NCBI RefSeq assembly: GCF_030403775.1
Contig: NZ_JAQMWQ010000035.1
Coordinates: forward strand, 1 to 52,749
Direction: 5' to 3'
Source: Paenibacillus sp. BSR1-1
GTDB taxonomy: Bacteria > Bacillota > Bacilli > Bacillales > Cytobacillaceae
Length of the DNA stretch: 52,749 nt
Shown: one piece after another, positions 16,873 through 25,418 of the stretch
Layout: every line of letters starts with the position of its first letter
How positions within the stretch are numbered: the first letter of the stretch is position 1
Program-made: the position numbers and the translations under genes
The notes under the pieces: model-generated
Databases searched by the model: none
What the model was told of the DNA's origin: nothing
What the model saw: only the letters and a program-made list of their open reading frames with translations

Positions 16873-18150
16873 TTAGTCTATTAACTCTAGTTCAATAACC
16901 GTATCCTTCTCATCCGGCAATTCAGCACCGGTTAACGTGATAAAGGCACCATTCTCAATATCAGAATACTGCTCCGCCATCCACGGAACCTCCACTTTTA
17001 GCTCACTTCCATCCGCTAACAGCCTTGCCTTTTTGATTCTGTCTTTTAACCCCGCAAAATAAATCGGACCAATGCCGCGGTCAAACACATGGGCATATAA
17101 AAACTTGCCCTTTTGGGTATACCGGCCCCATTCCGGCTTTGGCAGATCAGCAGCTGTACAGCCATAAATACTTTCCCCATTCTGCCCCATCCATTTACCG
17201 ACTTCTTGTAAAATCACAAGCGACTGCGGAGGAATGATTCCCTTTACATTCGGACCAACATTTAACAGCAGGTTCCCGCCTTTACTTACACATTCTACTA
17301 ATGTGCGAATCACTTGTTTCGGAGATTTATAGTTTAAATCCTTTGAATGATAACCCCAGTGATCATTTAAGGTAATACACGCTTCCCACGGAATCGGCTG
17401 ATGATTTGCATTGACAATCCCTCCAGGCGGAATAATTTGTTCCGGAGAAAAGAAATCACCCGCATAAATTTCCGGTTCAGCTGACATGATATTGCCGCCC
17501 AAACGGTTATCGATAAGAATATCCGGCTGCATTGAGCGAATCATCTCCACGAGTTTGGAAGCTTCCCATTTTTCTCCGGTCATCTCATCATAAGAAAAGT
17601 CAAACCACAAAATATCAATCTTCCCGTAATTCGTCAGTAATTCTTTAACCTGCCCGTGGAAATATTCAATGTAGTTGGCAAAATTGGTTTCTTCGCCCTT
17701 ATATTCTTCATTGTCCCGCATCGGATGATGGCGGTCCCCGTATTTCGGATAATCCGCATGATACCAATCAATAATCGAATAATAGAGCCCAACCTTTAAT
17801 CCTTCGGCTCGAAATGCCTCGACATATTCCTTAATTAAGTCACGTCCTGCCGGGGTGTTTGTTGCTTTATATTCCGTCAATTGACTGTCAAATAGACAAA
17901 ACCCATCGTGATGCTTGGCCGTTAACACTGCATATTTCTGCCCCGCTGCTTTTGCCGCTTTAGCCCATTCCCGAGGATTATAATGGGTTGGATTAAATTC
18001 CTCAAAAAATGGCTGATACTCTTCAATACTCAAACGTTCAATACTCCGGAGCCATTCTTGTCTTGCCGGAATCGAATAAAGCCCCCAGTGAATAAATAAG
18101 CCAAACCGGTCCTCCATGAACCACTTTACCCGTTCTTCTCTACTGTTCAT
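16873..18150 (-). CDS. Alpha-L-fucosidase, GH29 family, cytoplasmic
   Basis: The sequence has the GH29 fold: RFGLFIHWGLYSIPARQEW at the start, YAVLTAKHHDGFCLFDS, and the nucleophile region ILWFDFSYDE, where the Asp in WFD is the probable nucleophile. Next come ILIDNRLGG and GGNLLLNVGPNVKG. It releases L-fucose from fucosides. I prefer the ATG at 18150 (425 residues), which has GGTGG upstream; an ATG five codons earlier lacks a site. No signal peptide is visible, so it acts on fucosides brought in by the operon's ABC importer. It is the last gene of the operon, 53 bases after fucU. Confidence 0.9.
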   Translation of the reverse strand: MNSREERVKWFMEDRFGLFIHWGLYSIPARQEWLRSIERLSIEEYQPFFEEFNPTHYNPREWAKAAKAAGQKYAVLTAKHHDGFCLFDSQLTEYKATNTPAGRDLIKEYVEAFRAEGLKVGLYYSIIDWYHADYPKYGDRHHPMRDNEEYKGEETNFANYIEYFHGQVKELLTNYGKIDILWFDFSYDEMTGEKWEASKLVEMIRSMQPDILIDNRLGGNIMSAEPEIYAGDFFSPEQIIPPGGIVNANHQPIPWEACITLNDHWGYHSKDLNYKSPKQVIRTLVECVSKGGNLLLNVGPNVKGIIPPQSLVILQEVGKWMGQNGESIYGCTAADLPKPEWGRYTQKGKFLYAHVFDRGIGPIYFAGLKDRIKKARLLADGSELKVEVPWMAEQYSDIENGAFITLTGAELPDEKDTVIELELID

Positions 18151-18203
18151 TTTGTCCACCACCATATTTTTTTGATTTATTCATTCTACATACGATCAGC
18201 AAA

Positions 18204-18632
18204 CTATTTAATAACACCTTTTTTTAAAATAATATTGGCATAAAGTGCCGTTTCACTCGTGGCAACTACCGCAAAAGCCTTTTTTGAACGTTCATAAAAC
18301 TGAGACCGTTCGATATACTCAAATGGACAGGAATGTTCAAATTGACGGTCGACAATATCTTCATAATCTTTCCATATGACCGGCTGAATGGTATCGACAG
18401 GAACAACTGCCATACATGCAACTGGACATTCTACATACGTGTCTAAAGGGAAAAATTTAAGTATTGCCGTTAATAACTCAGGGATACCATTACCATCACA
18501 CCTAATAAGGCGCTGGGCATGACTTACAGCCGGAAAGTTCCCGTCTGACAGGACAATTTCATCACCGTGTCCCATTTCCATTAACGTCTTCATTAACTCT
18601 GGTGAAATAATCGAAGGAATTCCTTTAAGCAT
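18204..18632 (-). CDS. fucU: L-fucose mutarotase (RbsD/FucU family)
   Basis: This 142-residue protein matches FucU: MGHGDEIVLSDGNFPA (residues 20-35, with the conserved His22), VPVDTIQPVIW, and the C-terminal FAVVATSETALYANIILKKGV. It interconverts alpha and beta anomers of L-fucose, supplying the form used by the dehydrogenase. Length is standard. It lies between the FAH-family gene and the fucosidase, which supports fucose over ribose as substrate. Confidence 0.9.
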   Translation of the reverse strand: MLKGIPSIISPELMKTLMEMGHGDEIVLSDGNFPAVSHAQRLIRCDGNGIPELLTAILKFFPLDTYVECPVACMAVVPVDTIQPVIWKDYEDIVDRQFEHSCPFEYIERSQFYERSKKAFAVVATSETALYANIILKKGVIK

Positions 18633-18652
18633 TTTTACTCACACTCACTTGT

Positions 18653-19543
18653 TTACTTCTCTTCTACAAAATAGTTTGTAAGTGAACCTAATTTTTCTAT
18701 TTCCACCGTAACCTCGTCCCCAGGTTGAATATATATTTGCTTCTCTTCCGGGTATCCTAAAACGACTCCTTCTGGTGTCCCCGTTAAAATAATATCTCCA
18801 GGTTCCAAAGTCATGTGCCGGGATATATAACTAACAATTTCACGGCAGTAAAAGATCATATCTGACGTGTTCGAATCCTGGCGCAGTTCTCCATTTACAT
18901 AGGTTTTTAATGCTAGATTATTAGGATCTCCCACTTCATCGGAGGTAACGAGATAAGGACCGATCGGACTGAATTTGTCACAGTTTTTCCCCAGTAACCA
19001 TTGGTGTGTTTTCATTTGTAAATCGCGTGCTGAAAGATCATTGACTGCACAGTAGCCAAAAACATAATCAAGAGCCTTATCCTCTGCTACATTTTTAGCT
19101 TTTTTACCCATCACAATGCCTAATTCAACCTCATAATCTAGTTTTTCGGTTACTTTTGGAACAGGAATTTCACTTTTATGTCCCGTTAATGTGTTATCAA
19201 ACTTATTAAACAAGATTGGGACTTCTGGATACGGTGCATTTGTTTCATCTGCATGCCTGCGATAGTTCAATCCAACACAAATGATCTTGTGCGGCCTTGT
19301 GACACATGGCCCCCACGTTAGTTTTTCAGGATCAGCAAACACTGCTTTTTCTTCATCTAATGCACGGTTGATAAAATCCTGAAGCTTAGATAGTTCTTGT
19401 TCACTATTTGAAATAACAGACATCACATCTGCTTCGATATCAGCATTTGCTTTTTCGGCAGTAGCAGCGATATCCATGATGCCATTCTCCGTTTGAATAC
19501 CTAGTTTTTGTATTCCATTCTCTTCTATTGTTAATAGTTTCAT
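18653..19543 (-). CDS. Fumarylacetoacetate hydrolase family, probable 2,4-diketo-3-deoxy-L-fuconate hydrolase
   Basis: This 296-residue protein has an N-terminal beta domain and the FAH catalytic domain, with KIICVGLNYRRHADE, the metal ligands in LDYEVELGIVMGKKAKNV, CAVNDLSARDLQ, and LTGTPEGVVLG. In oxidative fucose pathways of this design a FAH-family enzyme cleaves 2,4-diketo-3-deoxy-L-fuconate to pyruvate and L-lactate. Its placement directly after two dehydrogenase genes supports that step. The start follows AAAGGGA. The family is certain; the substrate is inferred from the operon. Confidence 0.85.
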   Translation of the reverse strand: MKLLTIEENGIQKLGIQTENGIMDIAATAEKANADIEADVMSVISNSEQELSKLQDFINRALDEEKAVFADPEKLTWGPCVTRPHKIICVGLNYRRHADETNAPYPEVPILFNKFDNTLTGHKSEIPVPKVTEKLDYEVELGIVMGKKAKNVAEDKALDYVFGYCAVNDLSARDLQMKTHQWLLGKNCDKFSPIGPYLVTSDEVGDPNNLALKTYVNGELRQDSNTSDMIFYCREIVSYISRHMTLEPGDIILTGTPEGVVLGYPEEKQIYIQPGDEVTVEIEKLGSLTNYFVEEK

Positions 19544-19567
19544 ATGTCATTCCCTTTCTTACTCTTT

Positions 19568-20341
19568 TTAAGCATTCTTTCCGAATACAACGCCGCCATC
19601 AATATATACAGGTGAGCCCATCATAAATCTAGCTTCATCCGATGCTAAAAATAAGGCAGCGCTTGCAACATCTTCGGGTTTTCCTAATTCGCCGCTTAGC
19701 TGTCTTGTTTTAATTTTTTCAATCGCTTCTTCTGGGTCGTTATAGGAGGTTCTTAAATAATTTTCAACAAATGGGGTAAAGATCGTTCCCGGCAATAAAG
19801 CATTGACCCGTATATTGTACGGTGCATAGTCCACTTGCATCGCCTTTGTCAGAGAAAGAATCGCCCCCTTGGTCGCTGAATACAGCGCACGTTTTATTAA
19901 CCCCATTTCCGCGGCACATGAGGACATGTTAATAATGCATCCGTCCATTTGTTCCATCATATAAGGGACGATATACTTGCTTGGGAGGTAGATTCCTTTG
20001 ACATTCACACTCATCACTTGATCCCAAACTTCAGGCGCTACTTCATCTACCCGGCCAACATTACTGATTCCGACATTATTAAATAAAATATCAATCTTTT
20101 TGAATTCTTCGATGACCCATGCTGCCATCGCTTGTACCGATTCCGGTATCGTGACATCGGCATAATAAAATGAAGCATTTCCTCGCTTCTCTTTAATTTC
20201 CTTAACCGTATTTTCACCATTTTCCTTGTTCACATCATTGACGATAACGTGGGCGCCTTCTTGCGCAAAAAGGAGAGCAGCGGCTCTTCCAATCCCGCTT
20301 CCTGCACCTGTAATTAATGCTACTTTGCCTTGTAATCTCAT
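19568..20341 (-). CDS. SDR dehydrogenase, probable 2-keto-3-deoxy-L-fuconate dehydrogenase
   Basis: This 257-residue short-chain dehydrogenase has TGAGSGIG for cofactor binding, NNVG, catalytic Ser in NMSSCAAE, and the YSATK Tyr/Lys pair. Asp38 in VNDVNKE at the end of the second strand favours NAD over NADP. It overlaps the preceding SDR by four bases (ATGA). The C-terminal pattern GTIFTPF and LGKPEDVASAALFLASDEA resembles dehydrogenases that oxidise C4 of 2-keto-3-deoxy acids. That activity would supply the substrate of the FAH-family enzyme. Which of the two SDRs does which step is inference. Confidence 0.82.
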   Translation of the reverse strand: MRLQGKVALITGAGSGIGRAAALLFAQEGAHVIVNDVNKENGENTVKEIKEKRGNASFYYADVTIPESVQAMAAWVIEEFKKIDILFNNVGISNVGRVDEVAPEVWDQVMSVNVKGIYLPSKYIVPYMMEQMDGCIINMSSCAAEMGLIKRALYSATKGAILSLTKAMQVDYAPYNIRVNALLPGTIFTPFVENYLRTSYNDPEEAIEKIKTRQLSGELGKPEDVASAALFLASDEARFMMGSPVYIDGGVVFGKNA

Positions 20342-21150
20342 ATGATCAGGTTCCTTTCTTGTTCCAAATGGTCTTCCGGTTGGGCTGCCTTTACTGTAAG
20401 GCCCCCATCGACCATTAACAAATGTCCGTTGACCTGCATGGCTTCTTCAGATGCTAAAAACACCACCGCATCACCTATTTGTTTTTCGTTGCCAAGCCGT
20501 TTCATTGGGTTGGCTTGAATTTCCTTTTCTAAAATTTCCGAATCTTTTAGATAATCATGGCACATATCCGTTGCGACTGTACTTGGACCTACGGCGTTTA
20601 CATTAATATTGAATTTCCCTAATTCAATCGCCAGTGCCTTCGTTAAATGGCTGGCTGCAGCTTTTGATGAAATATAGTGCGGAATGACAGGACTTGTCAC
20701 TAGGAGGCTGGCGGTTGATGTAATATTGATAATTTTACCGAACCTTTTTTCAATCATTTTTTTAGCCACTCGCTGTGTCGTTAGAAAAATAGATTTTACA
20801 TTCGTTTGATAGGTTTGATCCCAAGTTTCTTCCGTTAATTTTAGAAATGGCTCGAATGGGGCTACACCAGCATTATTCACAAGGATCTCGACTGCTCCGA
20901 GTGTGCTTTCAACTTCAGCAATCATTTGCTCGACCTCTTGTTTGATGCCGACATTAGCTTTTACGATCATGGCACGAACATGAAATGTTTCGATTACTTT
21001 CTGCTTTAATTGTTCAGCCTTTTCTTTGGAACCTGGAGAGGTGTAGTTAATCGCCACATCTGCCCCTTCTTCAGCCAGCCTCTCGACAATGGCCGCTCCA
21101 ATCCCTCTGCTTCCACCTGTTACTAAGGCAATACGATTTTTTAATCTCAT
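20338..21150 (-). CDS. SDR dehydrogenase, probable L-fucose 1-dehydrogenase
   Basis: This 270-residue short-chain dehydrogenase has TGGSRGIG, NNAG, Ser in ITSTASL and the YISSK Tyr/Lys pair, and ends with a tail extended beyond the usual VDGG. It probably oxidises L-fucose to L-fuconolactone, the first step of the pathway, as the SDR FucX does in Campylobacter jejuni. It lies between the UxaA-type dehydratase and the other SDR, overlapping the latter by four bases. The alternative is that the two SDR roles are swapped. Confidence 0.78.
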   Translation of the reverse strand: MRLKNRIALVTGGSRGIGAAIVERLAEEGADVAINYTSPGSKEKAEQLKQKVIETFHVRAMIVKANVGIKQEVEQMIAEVESTLGAVEILVNNAGVAPFEPFLKLTEETWDQTYQTNVKSIFLTTQRVAKKMIEKRFGKIINITSTASLLVTSPVIPHYISSKAAASHLTKALAIELGKFNINVNAVGPSTVATDMCHDYLKDSEILEKEIQANPMKRLGNEKQIGDAVVFLASEEAMQVNGHLLMVDGGLTVKAAQPEDHLEQERNLII

Positions 21151-21191
21151 GAAACCAATTCTCCCCTTTTCAATCTAGTAACGTTCTATCA

Positions 21192-22352
21192 TTACAAGCT
21201 GATCCCTATTCTGCTAATACTAAATTCTTGATGGCCTAAAATCTCCGCTTTTGTTTCTTGACCGTTCGCAACATCGATAATCGCTTCATAGATTTCTTGC
21301 CCGGATTCATCAAGTGTCTGCTTTCCTTTTAAAACGGAACTTGTATCAATATCCATATTGTCAGCCATACGTTTCTCCGTTATTTCGTTCCCTGTTATTT
21401 TGATTACTGGCACAATCGGATTACCCGTCGGAGTACCGCGTCCAGTTGTAAAACAAACTAAATGGACACCCGCTGCTGCCATGCCTGAAACACATTCAAT
21501 ATCGTTTCCTGGTGAGTCCATAAAGTAATATCCACTTGCCGGAATTTCATCGGCGAAATCAATTACGTCCTGTAATGGGGCTGAACCAGCTTTACTAATA
21601 CATCCAAGCGATTTTTCTTCAATCGATGATAAACCGCCCTCAATATTTCCTGGACTTGGATTTCCACCGCGCATATCCACACCCATCCGTTCAACCTCTT
21701 GTTCAAACTGTTTAACACATTGGAATAGTTTTTCCCTTACCTGTTGATTGACGGCCTTCGCGGCTACAAGATGTTCCGCTCCAATGATTTCAGTGGTCTC
21801 CCCCATCACAATGGTTCCGCCCTCATGAAGAAGGATGTCCGCTGCCTTTCCTAGTGCTGGATTGCTGCACAAGCCAGAGGTAAAGTCAGAACCGCCGCAT
21901 TTGACGCCGACAATTAACTCTGAAACAAGTACATCTTCTCTTGGCGCTGCAGCAATTTTTTGCAAAAGCTTGTTTGCCTCATCAATCCCCTTTTGGATCG
22001 ACTTAACTGAACCGCCTTCACCTTGAATATCAATCCAGCTGACAGGTTTCCCCGTTGCTTCAATTTCTGCTTTTACTTGTTCTGCATTAATCACCTCGCA
22101 GCCAAGACTGACGATTAATACAGCTCCTACATTAGGGTTTTTCCCCATCCCCACTAACACTTTGTGCGTGCGCTCCTTATCTGCACCGACTTGGCTGCAG
22201 CCATGTTGATGAGGAATCGCAACGGATTCAGCCACCTTTTGTTGAATCCGTGAACAGACTTGATTGGCACATACGACCGTAGGCAGGATTAATAGATGAT
22301 TTCGAATGCCGACTTTTCCATTTTCCCGGCGATATCCCTTAATTACTTGCAT
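21192..22352 (-). CDS. UxaA family dehydratase, large subunit (probable L-fuconate dehydratase)
   Basis: This 386-residue protein corresponds to the C-terminal domain of altronate/galactarate dehydratases: GYRRENGKVGIRNHLLILP, HQHGCSQVG, GVKCGGSDFTSGLCSNPALG and CFTTGRGTPTGNP. The N-terminal SAF domain is encoded separately by the preceding gene, which overlaps by 14 bases. The same split is known in the Campylobacter fucose locus (Cj0482/Cj0483). It should dehydrate L-fuconate to 2-keto-3-deoxy-L-fuconate. It is in an operon with lactonase, dehydrogenases and fucU, which argues against altronate as the substrate. Confidence 0.87.
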   Translation of the reverse strand: MQVIKGYRRENGKVGIRNHLLILPTVVCANQVCSRIQQKVAESVAIPHQHGCSQVGADKERTHKVLVGMGKNPNVGAVLIVSLGCEVINAEQVKAEIEATGKPVSWIDIQGEGGSVKSIQKGIDEANKLLQKIAAAPREDVLVSELIVGVKCGGSDFTSGLCSNPALGKAADILLHEGGTIVMGETTEIIGAEHLVAAKAVNQQVREKLFQCVKQFEQEVERMGVDMRGGNPSPGNIEGGLSSIEEKSLGCISKAGSAPLQDVIDFADEIPASGYYFMDSPGNDIECVSGMAAAGVHLVCFTTGRGTPTGNPIVPVIKITGNEITEKRMADNMDIDTSSVLKGKQTLDESGQEIYEAIIDVANGQETKAEILGHQEFSISRIGISL

Positions 22353-22662
22353 TTTGTTTATCTCCTCGTCCTCTTATTCCTTCGATATTATGAACATGTA
22401 CATGGGTCCCCATAGGGATTTCTACACTTGCTGTCCCGATTGCTTCACCATATTTCATGATTACTTCATTTGGACGAATAGAAGTAATCGCTGCTTTATG
22501 TCCAAACTTGATGTCTTGGATCAATGTAACCTGAAATGATTCGCCTCCCTTTATGTATGTGATGACTTCCCCTTTGTTAACATCTTTTAGAAGTGTGGCA
22601 ACATTATCCCGTTCATGCATCACAATGCAAAGTAGACCTTCTTGAAAGGTTTGTTCTGCCAT
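22339..22662 (-). CDS. UxaA family dehydratase, small SAF-domain subunit
   Basis: This 107-residue protein is the SAF-like N-terminal domain of UxaA-type dehydratases, with VMHERDNVATLL, GHKAAITSIRPNEVIMKYGEAIG and VHVHNIEG. Its 3' end overlaps the large subunit gene by 14 bases, so the two are translationally coupled and likely form one enzyme. The start has GAGGGA upstream. Confidence 0.87.
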   Translation of the reverse strand: MAEQTFQEGLLCIVMHERDNVATLLKDVNKGEVITYIKGGESFQVTLIQDIKFGHKAAITSIRPNEVIMKYGEAIGTASVEIPMGTHVHVHNIEGIRGRGDKQNASN

Positions 22663-22723
22663 AGAGCAGTCCCTCCTCTAACCTTTTTAATAGATTAAAA
22701 CCCATTTGCCAGCCGTATATCAT

Positions 22724-23557
22724 TTACGGTAATTGATAAAATCTTTTAGCATTTCCTCCATATAACAACTCTTTTTCTTCTCCGGCCATTTCTTCCGGCA
22801 GGTTTTCATCTAAAATCCTTACAACTTCATCATATTCTGCAGCCAGCAGGCATACTGGCCAGTCACTGCCAAACATAATCCGGTCGGTACCGAAACACTG
22901 AATAATATGATGAATATAGGGTTTGAACTCATCCAGCTGCCATGCTCTAAGATCTGCTTCAGTTACCAGTCCGGATAATTTACACATTAATGTTTGATAG
23001 TGAGAAACTTCCTTTATCCAATCTGCCCATGATGCCCATTCTTGATCTTTAATTGCAGGCTTTGCACCATGATCAATAACCGCTCGTAAGGTAGGAATCC
23101 TCTTAAACAATTCAACAATATACGGTAAATGTTTTGGATAGATTAAAAGGTCAAGCGGGAAATCGTTTTCTGCTAAAATCTGAATATTCTCCAGCACCTC
23201 AGGCTTTAAAATCCATTGATCATTTTGCTTATTTTGCAGCATCGGCCTTAGGCCAACAAATTTGGGATGTTTTAATAATCGCTCAAATTGAGCAGGAAAT
23301 TGATCGGATGACAGGTCCATCCAGCCAACTACCCCGCCAATAAACTCATTCTGATCGGCTAAACCCAGTAAAAATTCCGTTTCTTCCATGGATTCAGCCG
23401 CTTGTACGACGATTGTTTTGGTTACTTGATTTCGTGTTAAATGCTCTATTAAATGTTCCGGTAGAAAATCCCGATAAATGGTTTTTAAATCAGGAGTTGG
23501 CCATTCACAAAATGGTTTATCCAATTCCCAAAAGTGTTGATGGGCGTCAATTTTCAT
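22724..23557 (-). CDS. Amidohydrolase family lactonase (probable L-fuconolactonase)
   Basis: This protein is of the amidohydrolase-2 type: KIDAHQHFWEL at the N-terminus (metal-binding HxH), LVVQAAES-like strands, RAVIDHGAKPAI, and MFGSDWPVCLL, with the Asp that activates water. COG3618 members hydrolyse sugar lactones, including L-fucono-1,5-lactone. I chose the second ATG at 23557 (277 residues), which has AAAGG eight bases upstream; the ATG at 23566 directly abuts that site. It fits between the dehydrogenase and dehydratase steps and resembles Cj0487 of the Campylobacter fucose locus. Confidence 0.85.
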   Translation of the reverse strand: MKIDAHQHFWELDKPFCEWPTPDLKTIYRDFLPEHLIEHLTRNQVTKTIVVQAAESMEETEFLLGLADQNEFIGGVVGWMDLSSDQFPAQFERLLKHPKFVGLRPMLQNKQNDQWILKPEVLENIQILAENDFPLDLLIYPKHLPYIVELFKRIPTLRAVIDHGAKPAIKDQEWASWADWIKEVSHYQTLMCKLSGLVTEADLRAWQLDEFKPYIHHIIQCFGTDRIMFGSDWPVCLLAAEYDEVVRILDENLPEEMAGEEKELLYGGNAKRFYQLP

Positions 23558-23619
23558 TTGATTCATCCTTTATCAATAGAATAAGCATGACTACCTACAG
23601 CACGAATAAATGACGGCTC

Positions 23620-24441
23620 CTATCCTTTGACAGATCCTGAACCAAGTCCTTTTTCAATTTTTTCTTGGAAGAATAGATAGACGATAATCGTCGGTATAAT
23701 GGTAATGAAGATACTTGCAAACATTGGTCCCATATCAGAGGTACCCATTTTCCCCACAAAGGTAAGGAGACCCATTGAGATGTTATACATATCGTGATCG
23801 GTTATAAAAAGTACATTCCATACTAGATCATTGTAGATACTAAAAAACGCTAAGATTCCCGCTGTCGAGATGGCAGGCATGGTTAATGGCGCCAGTATTT
23901 GAAAAAGCAGACGATATGGTCCACATCCATCCATAATAGCTGATTCATCCAATTCTTTAGGTAAATCCTTCATGTAACCTGTAATTAAGAAGATAGTTAA
24001 TGGCAGTTCAAATACCGCATATAAAATGATCATCACGAAGTAATTATTAAACCCATTAACAGCTGTAATAATCCGTGAAATAGGGATCAACATAGAGAAC
24101 ACTGGTATCATTAATCCGAGGGTGTAATACAAATAAAGCGGAGTATTCAGCTTGAAATTAAATCTCGCAAGCGGATAAGAGGCAAGCAGCCCTAAAATTA
24201 ATGCCAGCATAGTTCCAAACGTAGCATAAATAAGTGAATTAATAATCGAGATATGGATTTTGGCCGATTCAAAAGCGGCAACAAAGTTTTCAAACCTCCA
24301 CTTTGTAGGCATTGCCAGTATTTCGTTATAGATTCCTTCATTATCTTTAAAGGATGAAATCAAATTAAAGAATAGCGGATACAAGAAAACTACGGAACAA
24401 AGGATAGCAAATCCATAAATACTAATTTTTCCAATTTTCAT
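23620..24441 (-). CDS. Carbohydrate ABC importer permease (MalG/UgpE-like)
   Basis: This 273-residue protein has about six membrane helices and the EAA loop LPKELDESAIMDGCGPYRLLFQ, typical of CUT1 sugar importers. It pairs with the MalF-like permease 26 bases upstream. The operon has no ATPase gene, so a shared MsmX-type ATPase encoded elsewhere probably drives it. The likely cargo is L-fucose-containing oligosaccharide or glycoside. Confidence 0.92.
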   Translation of the reverse strand: MKIGKISIYGFAILCSVVFLYPLFFNLISSFKDNEGIYNEILAMPTKWRFENFVAAFESAKIHISIINSLIYATFGTMLALILGLLASYPLARFNFKLNTPLYLYYTLGLMIPVFSMLIPISRIITAVNGFNNYFVMIILYAVFELPLTIFLITGYMKDLPKELDESAIMDGCGPYRLLFQILAPLTMPAISTAGILAFFSIYNDLVWNVLFITDHDMYNISMGLLTFVGKMGTSDMGPMFASIFITIIPTIIVYLFFQEKIEKGLGSGSVKG

Positions 24442-24467
24442 TTTTACACCTTCCTTCTTAACCTCCG

Positions 24468-25358
24468 TTAGGCGGACCTAGCTTTTCCTTGGAATAAACG
24501 ATTCAGTACAACGGTCGAAACAAGTGCAGTGACAACAATAAAGGTAGCAATGGCATTACCGCCGCCAAAGTTGTTATATACAAAGGATTGATTGTAGAGC
24601 ATCGTAGTGGGAACTTCCGTTGCTCCGTTTGGCCCGCCGCCCGTCATGACATATACTTGCGCAAATACACGGATGGACTGGGTCACGGCCAAAATTGAAA
24701 AGATTTTAAAGATTTCCTTCATTAAAGGAACCGTAATGTATATGACCTTTTGAAAACCATTGGCCCCGTCGATGGTCGCAGCTTCATAAATTTCTTCGGG
24801 GATTGATACTATACCACTGGCAAAAATAATCATATTTAACCCGCAAAAAATCCACGCATTGACGGCCACAACGGAGAAAATAGCGATATCAGGATCTCCC
24901 AGCCAATCCATGGCCCAACGATCTAAGCCGATGGAGACTAGAATATTATTGATTAATCCGCCTTTCCCTTTTAACAGAAACTGCCATAATAGCCCTAATG
25001 CTGTCAGCGGCAAAATGGACGGGATGAAATAACTGATACGAAAGAAGCGTTTTCCTTTGATTTTCGAAGTAATAATTAAAGCAAGAATGAAAGAAAACGG
25101 CATAATTAAAATAAAGGAACCAAGGATAAAAATGAGCACGTTTTTTAAAGATAAGTAAAAGGTCTCATCTTGAAATAAAAGGTTAAAATTGTCCCAGCCG
25201 GTATAAACTATCGGCGAAGATTTGATCCCATTCCAAGAAAAAAAGGACAGATAAAAGGTTTGAAAAATCGGTACGATAAAAAAGATAGAATACAGAATAA
25301 TAGATGGCAGTAAAAAGACAGATATGGTCACTGCTTGTTTTTTATTAAAAATTTTCAA
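24468..25358 (-). CDS. Carbohydrate ABC importer permease (MalF/UgpA-like)
   Basis: This 296-residue permease has the CUT1 pattern: PSIILYSIFFIVPIFQTFYLS, and the EAA loop IPEEIYEAATIDGANGFQKV. The start is TTG at 25358 behind GGGGGG with short spacing. It lies between the binding-protein gene, after a strong hairpin, and the second permease. Confidence 0.92.
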   Translation of the reverse strand: MKIFNKKQAVTISVFLLPSIILYSIFFIVPIFQTFYLSFFSWNGIKSSPIVYTGWDNFNLLFQDETFYLSLKNVLIFILGSFILIMPFSFILALIITSKIKGKRFFRISYFIPSILPLTALGLLWQFLLKGKGGLINNILVSIGLDRWAMDWLGDPDIAIFSVVAVNAWIFCGLNMIIFASGIVSIPEEIYEAATIDGANGFQKVIYITVPLMKEIFKIFSILAVTQSIRVFAQVYVMTGGGPNGATEVPTTMLYNQSFVYNNFGGGNAIATFIVVTALVSTVVLNRLFQGKARSA

Positions 25359-25382
25359 TACCCCCCTTTTAAAAATTGAGGA

Positions 25383-25412
25383 GATACCGCCCTCCAGAAC
25401 CAGAGCGGTATC
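25383..25412 (-). other. Intercistronic hairpin after the fucoside-binding protein gene
   Basis: GATACCGC and GCGGTATC form a perfect 8-bp stem extended by inner pairing. A weak T-run (AATTTTT) follows some bases later on the minus strand. It sits seven bases after the binding-protein stop and likely causes partial termination or protects the 3' end. Confidence 0.6.
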
Positions 25413-25418
25413 ATTGCG

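Noticed and set aside
16634..16876. 80-codon plus-strand frame in the gap after the fucosidase gene
   Set aside because: It is A/T-driven, covers the 17-bp inverted repeat and the minus-strand promoter, and has no good ribosome binding site.
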